From Coix lacryma-jobi var. lacryma-jobi (lineage: Eukaryota > Streptophyta > Magnoliopsida > Poales > Poaceae): a DNA stretch of 64,000 nt. Location: the NCBI GenBank assembly GCA_009763385.1, contig CM019825.1, positions 117,051,131 through 117,115,130 on the forward strand, read 5' to 3'. A program made the position numbers and the translations under genes. The first letter of the stretch is position 1, and each line of letters starts with the position of its first letter. Below are positions 35,296 through 47,235 of the stretch, piece by piece. The notes under the pieces were generated by a model. That model made no database searches, was not told the DNA's origin, and worked only from the letters and a program-made list of their open reading frames with translations.

Positions 35296-38200
35296 CTAAA
35301 AGGGGAAACACACACCAAGCTCACCTCTCAACCGATTAAAAGTTGATTGGTCCAAAGGCTTGGTGAAAATATCAGCCAACTAATGATGAGTATCGACATG
35401 GCGAAGGTCGATATCACCCTTCTCATAGTGGTCTCGCAGAAAATGAAAGCGCACATCAATGTGTTTGGTCTTCGAGTGCAGCACGGGGTTCTTAGCAACG
35501 CTAATAGCACTCGTGCTGTCACAAAGCAAAGGAACACGAGAAAAGCTCAGACCAAAATCACGCAAGGTGGCCATCATCCAGAGTAACTGGGAACAGCAGC
35601 TAGCCACAGCAACATACTCAGCCTCCGTGGTAGACTGGGCGACACTAGACTGCTTGCGAGAGGACCACGATACAAGAGAAGAACCAATAAACTGGCAAGT
35701 CCCAGAAGTGGACTTGCGCTCAATGCGACAACCAGCAAAATCAGCATCGGAATAACCACAAAGGGAAAGAGTGGAGGAAGCAGAATACCAAATCCCAAAT
35801 TCTGGAGTGAAGGATAAATACCTCATAATGCGCTTGACCGCCTGACGGTGAGAGGTGCGCGGCGAAGACTGAAAACGCGCGCAAAGACACACCGCGAACT
35901 GGATGTCCGGGCGTGTCGCCGTCAGGTACAGCAGCGATCCGATCATACTCCGGTACTCCTTCTGGTCCACTGCTTCTCCCTCCTTGTCCGCATCCAGGGC
36001 CGTCGTGGTCGCCATGGGTGTTGGAAGAGGCTTGGCCTCACCCATGTCGAATTTCTTCAAAATGTCCCGGGTGTACTTGCCCTGGTGCACAAACGTTCCT
36101 TCTCGGGATTGCTTAATTTGCAATCCGAGAAAGAAAGTCAGCTCGCCCATCATGCTCATCTCGAACTCCCTGCTCATAGTATCTGCAAACTTGGCAACCA
36201 AAGCGTGAGAAGAACCACCGAAAATGATATCATCCACGTAAATTTGGACCACGAGAGTATCAGTGCCTTGCTTGAGGAGAAAGAGCATTTTATCTACACA
36301 TCCCATTTTAAAACCCTTAGCAAGCAAAAAGGTTTTCAACCTATCATACCAGGCTCTAGGGGCTTGTTTCCAACCATACAAAGCTTTGTGAAGTTTAAAA
36401 ACATGGTTTGGAAACTTGGGATTTTCGAAACCGGGAGGTTGTCTAACATACACCTCTTCTTCTATGTAGCCATTTAAGAAGGCACTCTTGACATCCATTT
36501 GAAAAAGTTTGAAACCTTTGGATGCAGCAAAAGCCATGAGTATCCTAATTGCCTCCAAACGAGCTACAGGAGCAAACGTCTCCTCATAGTCTATCCCCTC
36601 CTTCTGACTATATCCCTGGGCTACGAGTCTGGCCTTGTTTCTCACAACATGGCCATCTTCTCCCTATTTGTTTTTGAAAACCCATTTTGTCCCAATTGGG
36701 TGACACTCAGAAGGTGGAGACACTAGAACCCAAACCCGATTTCTCTCAAAGTTCTCAAGCTCCTCATGCATGGCATTGACCCAATCCGGATCCGTCAAAG
36801 CGTGTCCAACATCCCGGGGTTCAAAATCAGCAACAAATGCAGAATGAGCAAAGTGAGAGATTTGCCTTGACCGGGTGACGCGTTCGTCGATGCTGCCGAT
36901 CATCTGCTCAGGCGGGTGCTGGCGCTGAATGTGTCGTGGCGCCTCCCTTGCCGAAGTGGCCTCCCCCTCAACAGCAGCTGGTGCCTCCCCGGGTACAAAA
37001 TGTACCGCTCGGGGTGGCGGATCCCACGGCCCCCAGGAAGAAGACGTGTCGGGGCCGTAAGTCATCGTAGAAGCCACTCCTTGCAGCACAGCAGGTGGAG
37101 GGGGTGCTGGATCATCCATACCTTCAGCACCCTCATCGTCGTCATCAAAAAGAGGCTCACCAACCTCATGATCACCTGCACGCTCAAAACGAGAAGAAGG
37201 ACAAACCATGGTCTCGTCGAAGGTGACATCGGATGTCTCCATGACTCGGTTAGTGTCAAGGTTAAGAACACGATAAGCTCGAGTGTGAGTGCCATAACCC
37301 AAAAACACACTGTCAGAAGAACGAGACTCAAATTTGTCCAAGTTGCCCTTTTTGAGTATAAAACAATGGCAACCAAAAACTCTAAAATAACTCACCTTGG
37401 GGAGTTTTCCAAAATGCAACTCATAAGAGGTCTTTTTCAAGAAAGCTCGAAGAAAAATGCGATTGGAAATATAGCATGCAGTGCTCATAGCTTCGGCCCA
37501 ATATCGCCTAGGAGTCCTATGCTCATCGAGCATCGTCCTGACCATCTCTACAAGGGTCCGATTCTTCCTCTCTACAACACCATTTTGGGGCGGTGTGTAG
37601 GGGGAAGAGAACTGATGCTCTAAACCCAAAGAGTGACAAAACTTCTCAAAATCCGAGTTCTTGAATTCGGAACCATTATCACTCCTAATAGCTCGCATCG
37701 AGTTCAAAGGGAACTCGTTCTGAAGACGCAAAATCAGATTGCGAGCAAGGGAGAAAGTCTCGGTCTTCTCAACTAAAAAGAAGACCCATGAATATCTCGA
37801 GAAGTCGTCAACAACAACAAGCACATACCACTTCCCCCCAACCGAGCTCACCCGAGCCGGACCAACAAGGTCCATGTGCAAAAGCTATCTAAGGCACTTG
37901 GTCATGACCTGAGTCACTGGATGGTGGGGAGCGGCAACCATCTTCCCATGTCTACAAGAGTGGCAAACAAGATCCTTCTCCATTGACAACTTGGGCAATC
38001 CTCGGATTAGGCCAAGTGAGCTAAGTCTTGCAAACAAGTCGAAGCTCAAACGTCCTAGTCTCCTATGCCACTTCCAAAGATCAGAAGAAGAAGGTCCAGC
38101 CACAAGACAACGAGAAGTGCCAAAAGACTCCGAGAAATCCGCACGAAAGACTTTACCAAAGGGCGAAATCACACAAACAAGATTGCCCTGAGGGTCCAAA

Positions 38201-38478
38201 ATACGACTGAGATTCGGTTTAAAACGAATCTCATAGTCATCATCAAAGAGTTGTGAAACAGAAAGAAGATTAAAATGCAAGTTAGAAACAAGAGCAACAT
38301 CACACAACACAAAGTGCTCATTAACTCGCACCGACCCACGAGACAACACCTTACCTTTGCTATTGTCGCCGAAGGTGATAAACTCCTTTCCGGCGACAGG
38401 ACTAAGACTGGAGAACCACTTGGCGTTTCCAGTCATGTGCCTTGAGCAACCAGAATCCACCAACCAAACGTTCTCCAA
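35296..38478 (-). pseudogene. pol: S1 pol: protease, integrase, RT, RNase H
   Basis: One frame of 1,061 codons with three internal ambers (37885, 36664, 35380) and no frameshift, in a different frame from gag. Order: retropepsin with WLVDSGCSRHMTG; GAG-pre-integrase region with the HHCC finger (the second His is Arg in HRRLGRLS); integrase core with Asp in MHMDLVGP, Asp in AIRSDNGSEF and Glu in NGVVERKNR; an acidic Pro-rich linker; RT with QMDVKSAFLNG and the catalytic IYVDDIIFG; RNase H with SDADFAG, TEAEYVA and DSTSAI. It ends ELGVCFPF. The domain set is complete but the ambers and the finger change argue against activity. Confidence 0.92.
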
Positions 38479-39328
38479 TCGTTTTACCTACATCAATAAA
38501 AAGACATAGGGTGAGCATATGGTCCAACACTGGGGTTAGTGAAGTAAGGGGAATACCAGTGTTGGGCCGACTGCTCAAAAGAACGGTTAGCAGAAAAACC
38601 ATTCCTAGCGCGTCTACGAGAAGAGCGATCACCACGCTGAGGAAAACGTGGTCCGCTAGGGAAAGAGCACTCACCGCGATACTGAGAATACATATGATGA
38701 ATGATTGACTTTGATGAGGAAGGTTTGAGGCTTTTACCCGGTTTAGTCCATATCTTGCTATGCGCTTATTGTTTATGACTAACCGGTGGTGTGAGTTGTG
38801 TGGTGTTTCTGTGTTGGTGTGCGTGTGCAACATGTGTCTCTTGGCTGTGTTGATGTGCAGGTGTTGAGCTCGGAGACAGTGGTCTATGGTGAGGTGAAGG
38901 TCAAGTTGAGACGTGTCGTGCTGACGGACCGGGTGCGGTGAAGGATGGGCGTGCCGTGCGGCGGACATGCCATGCCGATGGACCGAGCGGTGAAGGGCGG
39001 ACGTGAGGCTTGGACTGACGGACCAGGGGCCAGAGGACCAGCTGTGGTAGCTGGCACATGGCATCGGCGATCAGGAGCACATGGGGATGTGCGGTGCATC
39101 GGCCGAGTCAGGAGGAAGGCGCTGGAGTCGTGTCACTTGGCGGGAGGTCGGACACGGGCTTGCGTGCGGCGCAAGTGTCATCGGCCGAGTCAAGAAGGAA
39201 GGCGAAGGCGTTGTGCCCGGCGTGGAGGCTGGACATGCATCGGCATCGGTGCCGGTGGTCGGGGTGTGCGAACCACATCCCGTCTTCGGTGCGGGTTCGG
39301 TAGCTGAGCCTCAAAAAGCTACCATCGA

Positions 39329-39432
39329 CGGTTTCTAGGTTTGGGCCTCAAAACCTGGGCTTGCGGGTTTCTGAGTTTGGGCCTCAAAACTCGGGGTGGA
39401 CGGTTTCCCGGTTTGGGCCTCAAAACCGGGGG
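39329..39432 (+). repeat. Micro-hairpins in solo LTR S2
   Basis: Three units: CTAGGTTT-GGGCCTCA-AAACCTGG, CTGAGTTT-GGGCCTCA-AAACTCGG and CCCGGTTT-GGGCCTCA-AAACCGGG. The first two have one T-G pair each, which still pairs in RNA of this strand; the third is perfect. Confidence 0.88.
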
Positions 39433-40289
39433 TTGGTCCGAAAGGACGGTCGACGCGTGGCGGCACCGAGAGGCTTGCGTTGCGGCGAAGCTACCGGTGA
39501 GAAGGCGCGGCGGTCGACGGTGGCGGCACGTGGCGGCATCAGGGAGGTCGCGTCGAGGCGAAGCTACCAGATGTGCGGGCGTGGCCGTCGGATGAAGATT
39601 GACCGGACTGGACGGTTTTACCCCTGGGGGGTATTTGGGTTGAGTGCTTAATGTAAGGGCGTTTTGGTCTTCGGATATGCGCCTATATATATATATGAGG
39701 GGGCTGCTAGGGCAGCCGCCATCCTTGGGGAAATTCTTGGTGGTGTCTCTCTCATTTTGTTCCTGTGAGAGAAGGCTAGGGTTAGGGAGAGACATGTTCT
39801 TGTTCTTGAGCTTTTCGCCATCCAAGCTTTGTATTGCTAGGATTGGCTTGTAGCCCGACACCAAGTGCTTAATGAATCATCCATTCCTCTGAGTCCAAGG
39901 ATCAAATTCATGCTTTAATTTGTCTTGCGATTTTGTTCTTCGCGTTGCACGTTTTTCCCTCTTTTGATCTTCACGAGATTTCTTGTTTTGAGGGAAGATT
40001 CGCAAATCCGTTTGAACCATTTTCTAGAGCATCGTGAGAGACATCTTTCTACCAAAGGGTTTTCTCTAATTCCTCACGAGCTAGTAGATCGGGCGGATTT
40101 CGTTTTGGATCACGTTCTTGCTCTTTTGCCCCGAAATCTTTCGATTCACCGATTTGGAGTTAGGTTCGAGCCATGATCTCTTAGGAGTAGCTCACTAACA
40201 TTCTTGTGACCTCTCAGATCGAATCCTAGCCCTAGAGTTTTTGATTCGGAAGAGATCGGGTTGAATCGCCGAAGAACTGTGCTGTTATC

Positions 40290-40610
40290 GGGGGCATCGG
40301 ACGCTCGTCACGGGAGCATCGGACGCTGCTGTTCATAGCATCGGACGCTCCGGTGACACGTGTCAGCTCTGGTGTTTTTGAGTAGGCATCGGACTCAGGG
40401 CATCGGACGCGTCCGTTGATCATCGGACACGCCGGACCCTGACCATCGGACGCTCCGTTGTCCATCGGACGCGTCCGAGGGTTGAGCATCGGACGCTGAG
40501 GGCGCACTGTAGCCAGCGTCCGATGGCTATGCAGTGAAGTTCCAGAAAGGGTCTTTTGGCATCGGACGCGTCCGGTGCTTGTACATCAGATGCAGGTCAG
40601 CGTCCGATGC
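40290..40610 (+). repeat. CATCGGACGC palindrome cluster in S2
   Basis: About ten copies of CATCGGACGC, several followed by GTCCG so that near-palindromes such as CATCGGACGCGTCCGGTG form (about 40559). Matching clusters occur in the S1 LTRs (32080-32350 and 43900-44170). Confidence 0.82.
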
Positions 40611-43481
40611 AGTGAAAACTTCACTGTTTCGTCCGCCGTTTGTTCGTCCGACTTCGGATTTGGTTTCCGCTTTTTGCATTGGATTCCCGACTCTGTGCTC
40701 TACAGAAACAGGGCTTCCCGCTCTGCAAAAACGCCTGAATCCCCCTCGCGTTGCTCGGGGGAGGTTGAGGTTACCCAAAGTCCATCTTGTCACTAGTTGA
40801 CTCGCGTGGATTTGGGTGAGGGAACTTTTGTGGTGTCCCGCTGTGTTCCTAGGGAACATCCACCCATTCTCTTGGGTCGTGGACATCACGTGTGTCGGCT
40901 TTGCTCTCGGGGGTTGATTTTGTTGGGACAGAGGCCGGAATTTCGGAAGAAATTTTTAAGGCTCCCATTCACCCCACCTCTGGTCGCCTTGCTTTAGCAT
41001 TCTCGGTCCTTCAGATACTCAAAACACGGTGGTGGAAAACGCGCAACTACAAAGCCACCGCCATGGGGTCCATAGCCTACAACTCTAGGCTCCCGCCGGG
41101 CACGTCCTCTCCGCTGCCTAGGCCTGGGAACTTGAGGTTCTGGACCTCTGGGCCTAGCAGCTCTCCTCGGAGCTCTCCTCTGAACATTCGGCACATGTAC
41201 ATCATGGAAAGGATGGTACATGTCCGGATTGTTCATCTCCCGAGCACGGCGCGCCTCTCTCTTGCGCCGAAAGCAGAACTCACTCAAGTGTCCATCTCTC
41301 CCACAATGCTCACAATGGTACCTCACCGCTCTCAAAGGGGGTTGTTGGTACACACGGTGGTGGGTGTGGATCACTTTGCCCTTCTGTGGCATAAGCTCCT
41401 CCTGGATGGGTGGCATTGTGTCTAGCTTGTTCTTTAGGTGGTTGGGTTTGGGATGCCACACTTGGTTCTTGGGTGGAGCTCTCGGAGGTTCCTCAAACAC
41501 TCCATCCTTGGTGTTAGGCTTGAGAGGCTCTTTGGGTGGAAGCTTGGTAAGTTTGGGAGTAGTGGTGGAGTTGGGCTTCTCACTCGGGTTCAAACCACTC
41601 GACTCTTCAATCTTCCCAAAAGCAGAAAGATCAACACCCGGAGCAAAACCTACAGCGGGACCTCCAGCAGCTCGCTTGAATTGGGAGATCATCATCCCGA
41701 GCTGCGGCTCACCACAAGACACCCATGACAAGGTGGTCTGAAGGTATGTGTTTTCCTCCTCGATTTGCATCTTGTCATGCTTCACATTTGCAATCTCCAT
41801 CTCCAAACCCTCACACAAAGCGCACCTAGTCACACAAGTGCTACCCGAGCTGGCCTCCTCAAGAGACGCAATCTTGGCATTCTTCTCTGCCAACTCAGAT
41901 TGCAAGACAGGACAAGTCTTGCATGCACCCAACAGCATGGGTCTAGCCCGGAGCTCATCCACCTCTCCTACCAACACAGCATACTTGCTCCTCAAAGTGA
42001 GAAGGTCAGTCATGTGTGTGGTGCACATCTCACACTCCTCCTCATCAGTAACGACCACGGTGGATTTGACAGAATCACGCTCCTTCACCGTATCCTCCCA
42101 CTTCTGCCTAAACTCCTTGCGCTCTCTAGCGGCACGCCTAAGCAGCTTATCTTGACTAAGAAGCGCGGCAGTAAGTTTCTCGACTTCAGCAGAAAGTTCA
42201 TCGTGGGTCAGAGATACCTGGGAGGTGTCGTCGTTCCGAGGAGTCTCCAGCTCACCATCGAGGGCCATGGTGCAGAGGCCGTCGTCATCGGCGTAGAAGC
42301 AGAGACCGTTCAGCTTGTCCTCGATCCTCTTCTTCTCGGACTCGTCATCGCTTGAGCAAGTGGAGTCGTCATCCGAGCCGTCGACGTCGCTGAGCATGGC
42401 GAAGAACGCACGCTGCTCAGCCTGGGCCTTCTCCAAGTACTTCTTCTTGATGTACTCCTTGTCGAAGCCGCCCCTCCGCTTGTGCCTCGCAGGGACGTAC
42501 TTCTCCTTGTGCTTGCCAGAGTCGTACTTGTGCCCATGATCACCCTTCCCAGATGAGTTCTTCTTCTTGGGACAGTTGGCGATGAAGTGGTCGGGGTCGC
42601 CGCACTCGTAGCATCCCGAGCGTCCTCCTCCGCGGCGACGATTCATGCGGTTGTTGTGGAACCGCGAGAACCGGTTGGCGAGCATAGCCAACTCGTCATC
42701 CCCCAAAGACTCCAGCTGCTCCTCTGTGACAAAAAAGAGAGAAGGGAGTGCAAAACCTCCAGAGGGGTTAGCAGAAGAGCCAGACAGCAAAGCCATTGAC
42801 GGGCCAGAAGGATTTTCATAAGAAGCCCTCGCCATGGCATCGATCTCACTAGACTTGAGCTTACTGAAGAGCTCGTCGCACGTGAGGGTCTCATAGTTAG
42901 GCGATTCGATGATCGCCTAAACCTTGGAATCCCACACCGACCGATCGAGAGTATGCAAAAGCTTGAGAGCCCTCTCATGATCGTCGAAAGGCAACAACTC
43001 CTTGTTAGCCCTCATCCTGTTGACAATAACCTGAAAGCGAGCGAATAAACTTTCTATGCTCTCGCCAGGCATATGTCGAAAGTTCTCGTACTCTCGCTTG
43101 TGCGACTCATAGAGACGGGTTTTGACTTGAGAGGTTCCATCATGGAAATGCATTAGGGATGCCCAAATCTCCCGAGCCATAGCGAGGTGAGAAACGCGAT
43201 CAAACTCCGTCATGCTCAAGCATGAGAAAGGAGCATTACGGGCTCGGCTATTGGCATCGTGATCATCGATCTGACGCTGAGTCACACGAGCAGCCAAGAC
43301 CACGTAATCGGCAGAGTTGCAAATATCCCAAATGGAAGCACCCATACTCTGCAGAAAGGCCGACATGCGTATCTTCCAATATGCATAGCTCGTCCCATCA
43401 AAAAACGGTGGTTTGCCCACGCCGCGGTCCATGTCGCCTTCTGTGGATCTGGAACTGGCTAAGGTGGAAGTTCCTTAACTC

Positions 43482-43493
43482 GCTCCGATACCA
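43482..43493 (-). other. S1 primer binding site
   Basis: The minus strand reads TGGTATCGGAGC two bases inside the 5' LTR end, matching the initiator tRNA-Met type except for one base. Confidence 0.85.
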
Positions 43494-43495
43494 AT

Positions 43496-45575
43496 TGAAG
43501 GACCAAAAGTGCTACCAGAAAGCGACCAGAGGGGGGGTGAATGGGAGCTTCAAATTTTCCTTTCGGAAACTAATAGCCTCTATCCCAGAAAATCAACCCC
43601 AAGAGCAAAACCAATGCGCGTGATGTCCACGACCCAAGAGAATGGGTGGATGTTCCCTAGGAACACAGCGGGACACCACAAAAGCTTCCTCACCCGAGTT
43701 CACGCAAGTCAACTAGTGACAGGATGGACTTTGGGTAACCTCAACCTCCACCGAGCAACGCGAGGGGGATTTAGGCTATTTTGCAAAGCGGGAAGTCCGA
43801 TTTCTGTAGAGCACGAAGTCAGAAATCCAACGCAAAAACCCAAAACCAAATACGAAGTCGAACGATCAAACCGCGGACGAAACAGTGAAGAACTCACTGC
43901 ATCGGACGCTGGCAGCGTCCGATGGCCAAGCACCGGACGCGTCCGATGCAAACAGGACCTCTCTGGAACCTTACTGGACTGGCATCGGACGCTGCTACAG
44001 TGAAATCCTAGCGTCCGATGCTAGACCCCCGGCGCGTCCGATGGCAACGGACGCTCCGATGGTCAGCGTCCAATGCTCCTTCAAAACCACTGTCAGATGA
44101 CACGTGGCAACGGACGCTCCGATGCGATGAACTCAGCGTCCGATGCCTACAGACTCAACGTCCAATGGTCCCGAAACAGCACTGTTCTTCCGCGAAATTC
44201 ACTCGATCTCCTCCGAATCAAAAGCACTAAGGCTTAGACTTGGTATGAGGAGTTCTAAGGAGGTTAGTGAGCTATCCCAAAAGAATCATGGCTCGAACCT
44301 AACTCCAAATCGGTGAATTAGAAGAAATCGGGACTAAGGGAGCAAAATCGATCCAAGACTAAAATCGCTCGATCTCCTAGAGCATGAGGTTTAAGGTGAA
44401 TTCCTTCGGTGGAAAGAAGTGCCTCACGATCTAGAACAACTCAGTTCAAACGGATTTGCAAATGATGCACTGAGCCAAGAGATCGATCAACGGAAAAATG
44501 TGGAGAAAAGCAACCCGCGAAGAACACGAACAAAACGCGAATCACAACCACAAATTTGCAACCGTGTGGCTACCACACGCTACAATAGTGAGATTACGGT
44601 CTCACTTCCTCAAAATCTCACGGGCACAGAGGTATTGTTCTCTTCTCTGTGGATCTCAGGTTCGCTACAGCAAGGGAGAGGGAGAGCAGGAAAACCTAGA
44701 AGGCAACGAGCAAATGACTGAGATAGATGGGGAGGTGGGTGTCTCCCCCTACTTATCCTAATTCCAACTATTCCTAATTCCCACTCTACCCCTAACTACT
44801 TACAGAGCGAACCAGCTAAACCCTAAGGTTATTCTGGACCAACTCGATGGTAGGTGGATCCGACGGCCACGCCCGCACAACTCGTAGCGTTGCCTCGACG
44901 CAACCTCCAGATTGCCGCCACGTGCCGCCACCGCTCTGCGTCCTTTTCCTGGACGTCACACCCCCGGTTTTGTGGCCCAAACCGAGAAACCAGCCTTCAT
45001 AGCCAACCCCCGGTTTTGAGGCCCAAACCGGGAAACCAGCCCACCAGTGCCTGAGTTTTGTGGTCCAAACTCAGCAAACCCGTAGCACCTAGGTTTTGAG
45101 GCCCAAACCTGGAAACCGTCCTCAGCCCGAGTTTTGTGGCCAAACTCGGAAACCGTCCGCGCCCAGGTTTTGAGGCCCAAACCTGGAAACCGTCCACCCG
45201 ATGGTTTTTCTCTGGCTCTACCACCAAACCGAAGCTGTAGAGGGGATGCACCTCCCGTGCACCCCGTCCACCGACACGTGTCCCCAAGTCCATGACTCAG
45301 GCAACACATGATCGCAAGTCTTCGCTCGTCGCTGTCCCAGGCTGCCAGCCACCACAGCTGATCCTCAGGCCACCAGTCCCTCAGTCCAAGCATCACGTCC
45401 ACCCTTCACCGCTCCCGGTCCGTCGGCACGTCACGTCTCTACTTGACCTTCACCTTGCCCTCAATCACTGTCTCTGTGCTCGACACTTGCACAACACAAG
45501 CCAAAGAACATGCGCATCATCCCAGTTGACAATCACTCATCACTCAGAGACTCGGCATACACCCATGTATCCGCA
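43496..45575 (-). repeat. S1 5' LTR
   Basis: 2,080 bp, homologous throughout to the 3' LTR. The palindrome cluster is at 43900-44170 and the micro-hairpin array at 44959-45195. The G run near 43531 is shorter than its 12-base counterpart at 31709. Confidence 0.92.
44959..45195 (-). repeat. Micro-hairpin array in the S1 5' LTR
   Basis: Six units in the same order as in the 3' LTR. The second unit (CCCGGTTT/AAACCGGG) and the last (CCAGGTTT/AAACCTGG) are perfect here where the other LTR has one changed arm; the fourth has CTAGGTTT here where the other LTR has CCAGGTTT. Confidence 0.88.
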
Positions 45576-45712
45576 TTTTCACCCAATAAAAATTGTGCAA
45601 CGACATGAATGCAACAACCATCTGGTTAGGATTTTTCCTCCATCTAGGATTTTGGCCATTTTCCTTATTAAATTCTAATTTATTTTAATTAATTAAACAC
45701 CGGGGTGTTACA

Positions 45713-45908
45713 TGCTTGGGATGAGAATAGATTTGATGGTATGGCTCTGGGCTAGCAGGGGTCTGGTATTATAGTCCTGGATCAACTGGAAGGAGGCTGG
45801 TCCGTGCTCTGAGGTTCTCGCAGCGAAATAGATCGGGAAGTTACGAAAAAGTAATAAGGGAGGCTTAAGAAAGGAAAGGGAAGTGACGGGACCCGAACGG
45901 ACACTAGG
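45713..45908 (-). other. Continuation of the unidentified host sequence
   Basis: Starts with the second TGCTT duplication (45713-45717), so it is the far side of 28136. A minus frame containing HGPASFQLIQDYNTRPLLAQ is open here but is not the frame of the 27620-28136 ORF after joining. The joined frame contains stops, so continued coding is doubtful. It ends where the Athila-B LTR starts. Confidence 0.45.
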
Positions 45909-47225
45909 TGTTGACACCTGGGGTGGCACGCAGAAGAAACCGCAAGCGCACGACTGTCAGTTGTAGCTTTTCACCTCAAAGTATTCCGGGGTATCGAATC
46001 CACGAGGAACGCGAAGTGATTTTGAGAAAACTAGGGGGGTAAGGATATCTAGGATAGTTGAAGGGAACGGGCACTATCTACTGGGGTAATCCTAGTTCTA
46101 TTAGACTTCTAGTGATTTAAGTTGTTTACTAGTGTATTGTGGGCGTACTAGCCTTTACCACTGACTTAGGTTGAACGCTAGCACAACGAGCCCTACTATT
46201 AAACTAGACCAACTACGTGGTGGAATTCAAGGCGCACAGGGCTGTCACCACCTGCTTGCTACCACAGCTATCCGGGGGCCTAGCCGTATTCACTGGCAAT
46301 ATATAGCCTAAGTACCACACTTAATCTATATATTACTACTTCTAGCCCTGTACTAGAACTAGAGCACTTGAAACTAATATCAAGCAATGAAACAAACACA
46401 CAAGTACTGAAAGTAAATACTTGAAGATAAAATAAGATACTAAGTTACCAAAGTTGAAGCGCAGAGCAGAGCGAAGCAGAGGTCTCCGACAACTCTGGAA
46501 CTCTCCAGACTTCTGCTCTTCTCCTCTCCAGCTCCTCTTCTAGTGAGGCACTCACACTCTCTCTAATCTCTCTATCATAGCAAGTGTGCTACTCTAACCA
46601 AATGGTGAGGAATGGTGTGAGGCTCTCCGAATGAGAGCTCAAGGGGGCCTATTTATAGTGCTAGGAAGCTAGGGGGGTGCTTATAGAGTGAGGGGGAGGT
46701 CGGTTAGGGTTTAGGGGGTGGCGCCCGCCACCAAACCCTGGCGCCTGCCACCTCTCAGCCGTCCGTTGCAACCGCCATTCATCCAACGGTCTTGATTTGC
46801 TCTCCCAAGTCGGTTTGAGGGCCGGTTAGGGTTTAGACACGTGTCCAAAGCCCACTATCCAGGTGACACTCTTCTTAGCCCTTGGATCAAACCGCCTTAA
46901 TGTGCAATGGCCAAGATTTGAGCTTGAGGTGATTCCCACGGATCGATGACTTGGCTTGGGCCACTTTTGGCACGAGTGACCTGGCGGCCACCAGGAATAG
47001 GTGGCGGCCGCCACCTTACTCATGCCCACATGGGCCAGAGTGGCTTGGCATTGCTCCTGGTGCTCTTGTTTGGCCCAAATTCCATTATTTCCTGCATTAA
47101 GATAAGAAACTATGCACATGTGGAAATAGGTTAGTTATAAACCAAATCTTCTACTTTTTATGTTGTTTTACCTTGGTTTTGGGTGAAATGTTGATGGTGA
47201 AATGATGCTTTAAGCACCGTCAACA
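45909..47225 (-). repeat. Athila-B 3' LTR
   Basis: 1,317 bp, TGTTGACACC..GTCAACA. It has TATTTATA at 46650-46657 (TATAAATA in element direction) and GC palindromes at 46717-46732, 46980-46995 and 46999-47016; the last, AGGTGGCGGCCGCCACCT, is perfect over 18 bp. Confidence 0.92.
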
Positions 47226-47235
47226 AGCTCCCCCA
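47226..47235 (-). other. Athila-B polypurine tract
   Basis: The minus strand reads TGGGGGAGCT immediately before the 3' LTR. Confidence 0.75.

Larger units (their letters stand above)
38683..41013 (+). mobile_element. Solo LTR S2, Sirevirus family, inside S1 gag
   Basis: 2,331 bp from TGAGAATACATATG to GGTCCTTCA, flanked by GATAC (38678-38682 and 41014-41018). Its ends and contents resemble the S1/S3 LTRs: the same GTGAAGGTCAAGTTG block, three micro-hairpins at 39329-39432, a TATATATATATA run near 39685 and a CATCGGACGC palindrome cluster at 40290-40610. No interior remains, so it arose by LTR-LTR recombination after insertion. Confidence 0.9.
38493..43432 (-). pseudogene. gag: S1 gag, split by solo LTR S2
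   Basis: Nucleocapsid and capsid precursor of S1. It starts MDRGVGKPPFFDGTSYAYWK (copia-type gag domain), with LYESHKREYENFRH and ESLFARFQVIVNRMRAN, then a CCHC knuckle (CYECGDPDHFIANCP), an acidic region, a coiled-coil stretch, a second knuckle (CEHCGRDGHLSEFCF) and an Arg-rich tail. An amber at 42917-42919 replaces the CAG present at the same place in S3. S2 (38683-41013) cuts the tail after FEY; without it and one GATAC the frame is 2,604 nt, 868 codons, ending HPMSFY. Plus-strand frames here are shadows. Confidence 0.9.
31673..45575 (-). mobile_element. Sirevirus S1 (Ty1/copia), decayed, with a nested solo LTR
   Basis: LTRs at 31673-33758 and 43496-45575 and TTTTC TSDs at 31668-31672 and 45576-45580. 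PBS (TGGTATCGGAGC, initiator-Met type) and PPT (AAGGGGGAGAT) are on the minus strand. Order in element direction: gag, protease, integrase, RT, RNase H, a 1.5-kb untranslated region with several PPT-like motifs, 3' LTR. That order, the long gag and the multiple PPT motifs mark the Sirevirus lineage. Four ambers break it (42917, 37885, 36664, 35380) and S2 splits gag. Several dozen LTR differences make it clearly older than S3. Confidence 0.93.
28137..45712 (-). mobile_element. Tekay/Del-like gypsy solo LTR, split by Sirevirus S1
   Basis: The host parts are 28137-31672 and 45581-45712, about 3,668 bp together. The ends are TGTCACACCC..GGGTGTTACA and the TSD is TGCTT (28132-28136 and 45713-45717). 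There is no PBS, PPT or coding interior. Very long LTRs beginning TGTAACACCC or TGTCACACCC are known from chromoviruses of the Del/Tekay lineage in grasses, so a solo LTR of that type is likely; the lineage and strand are inference. It contains two arrays of tiny hairpins and runs of G near 30731-30744. Confidence 0.72.

Noticed and set aside
35848..36477. 209-residue plus-strand frame, and others at 36916-37623 and 41220-41741
   Set aside because: Antisense shadows of S1 pol and gag; no recognisable domain.
46980..46995. GC palindromes as rare-cutter or vector sequence
   Set aside because: They match the element families on both sides of the window and have no vector context.
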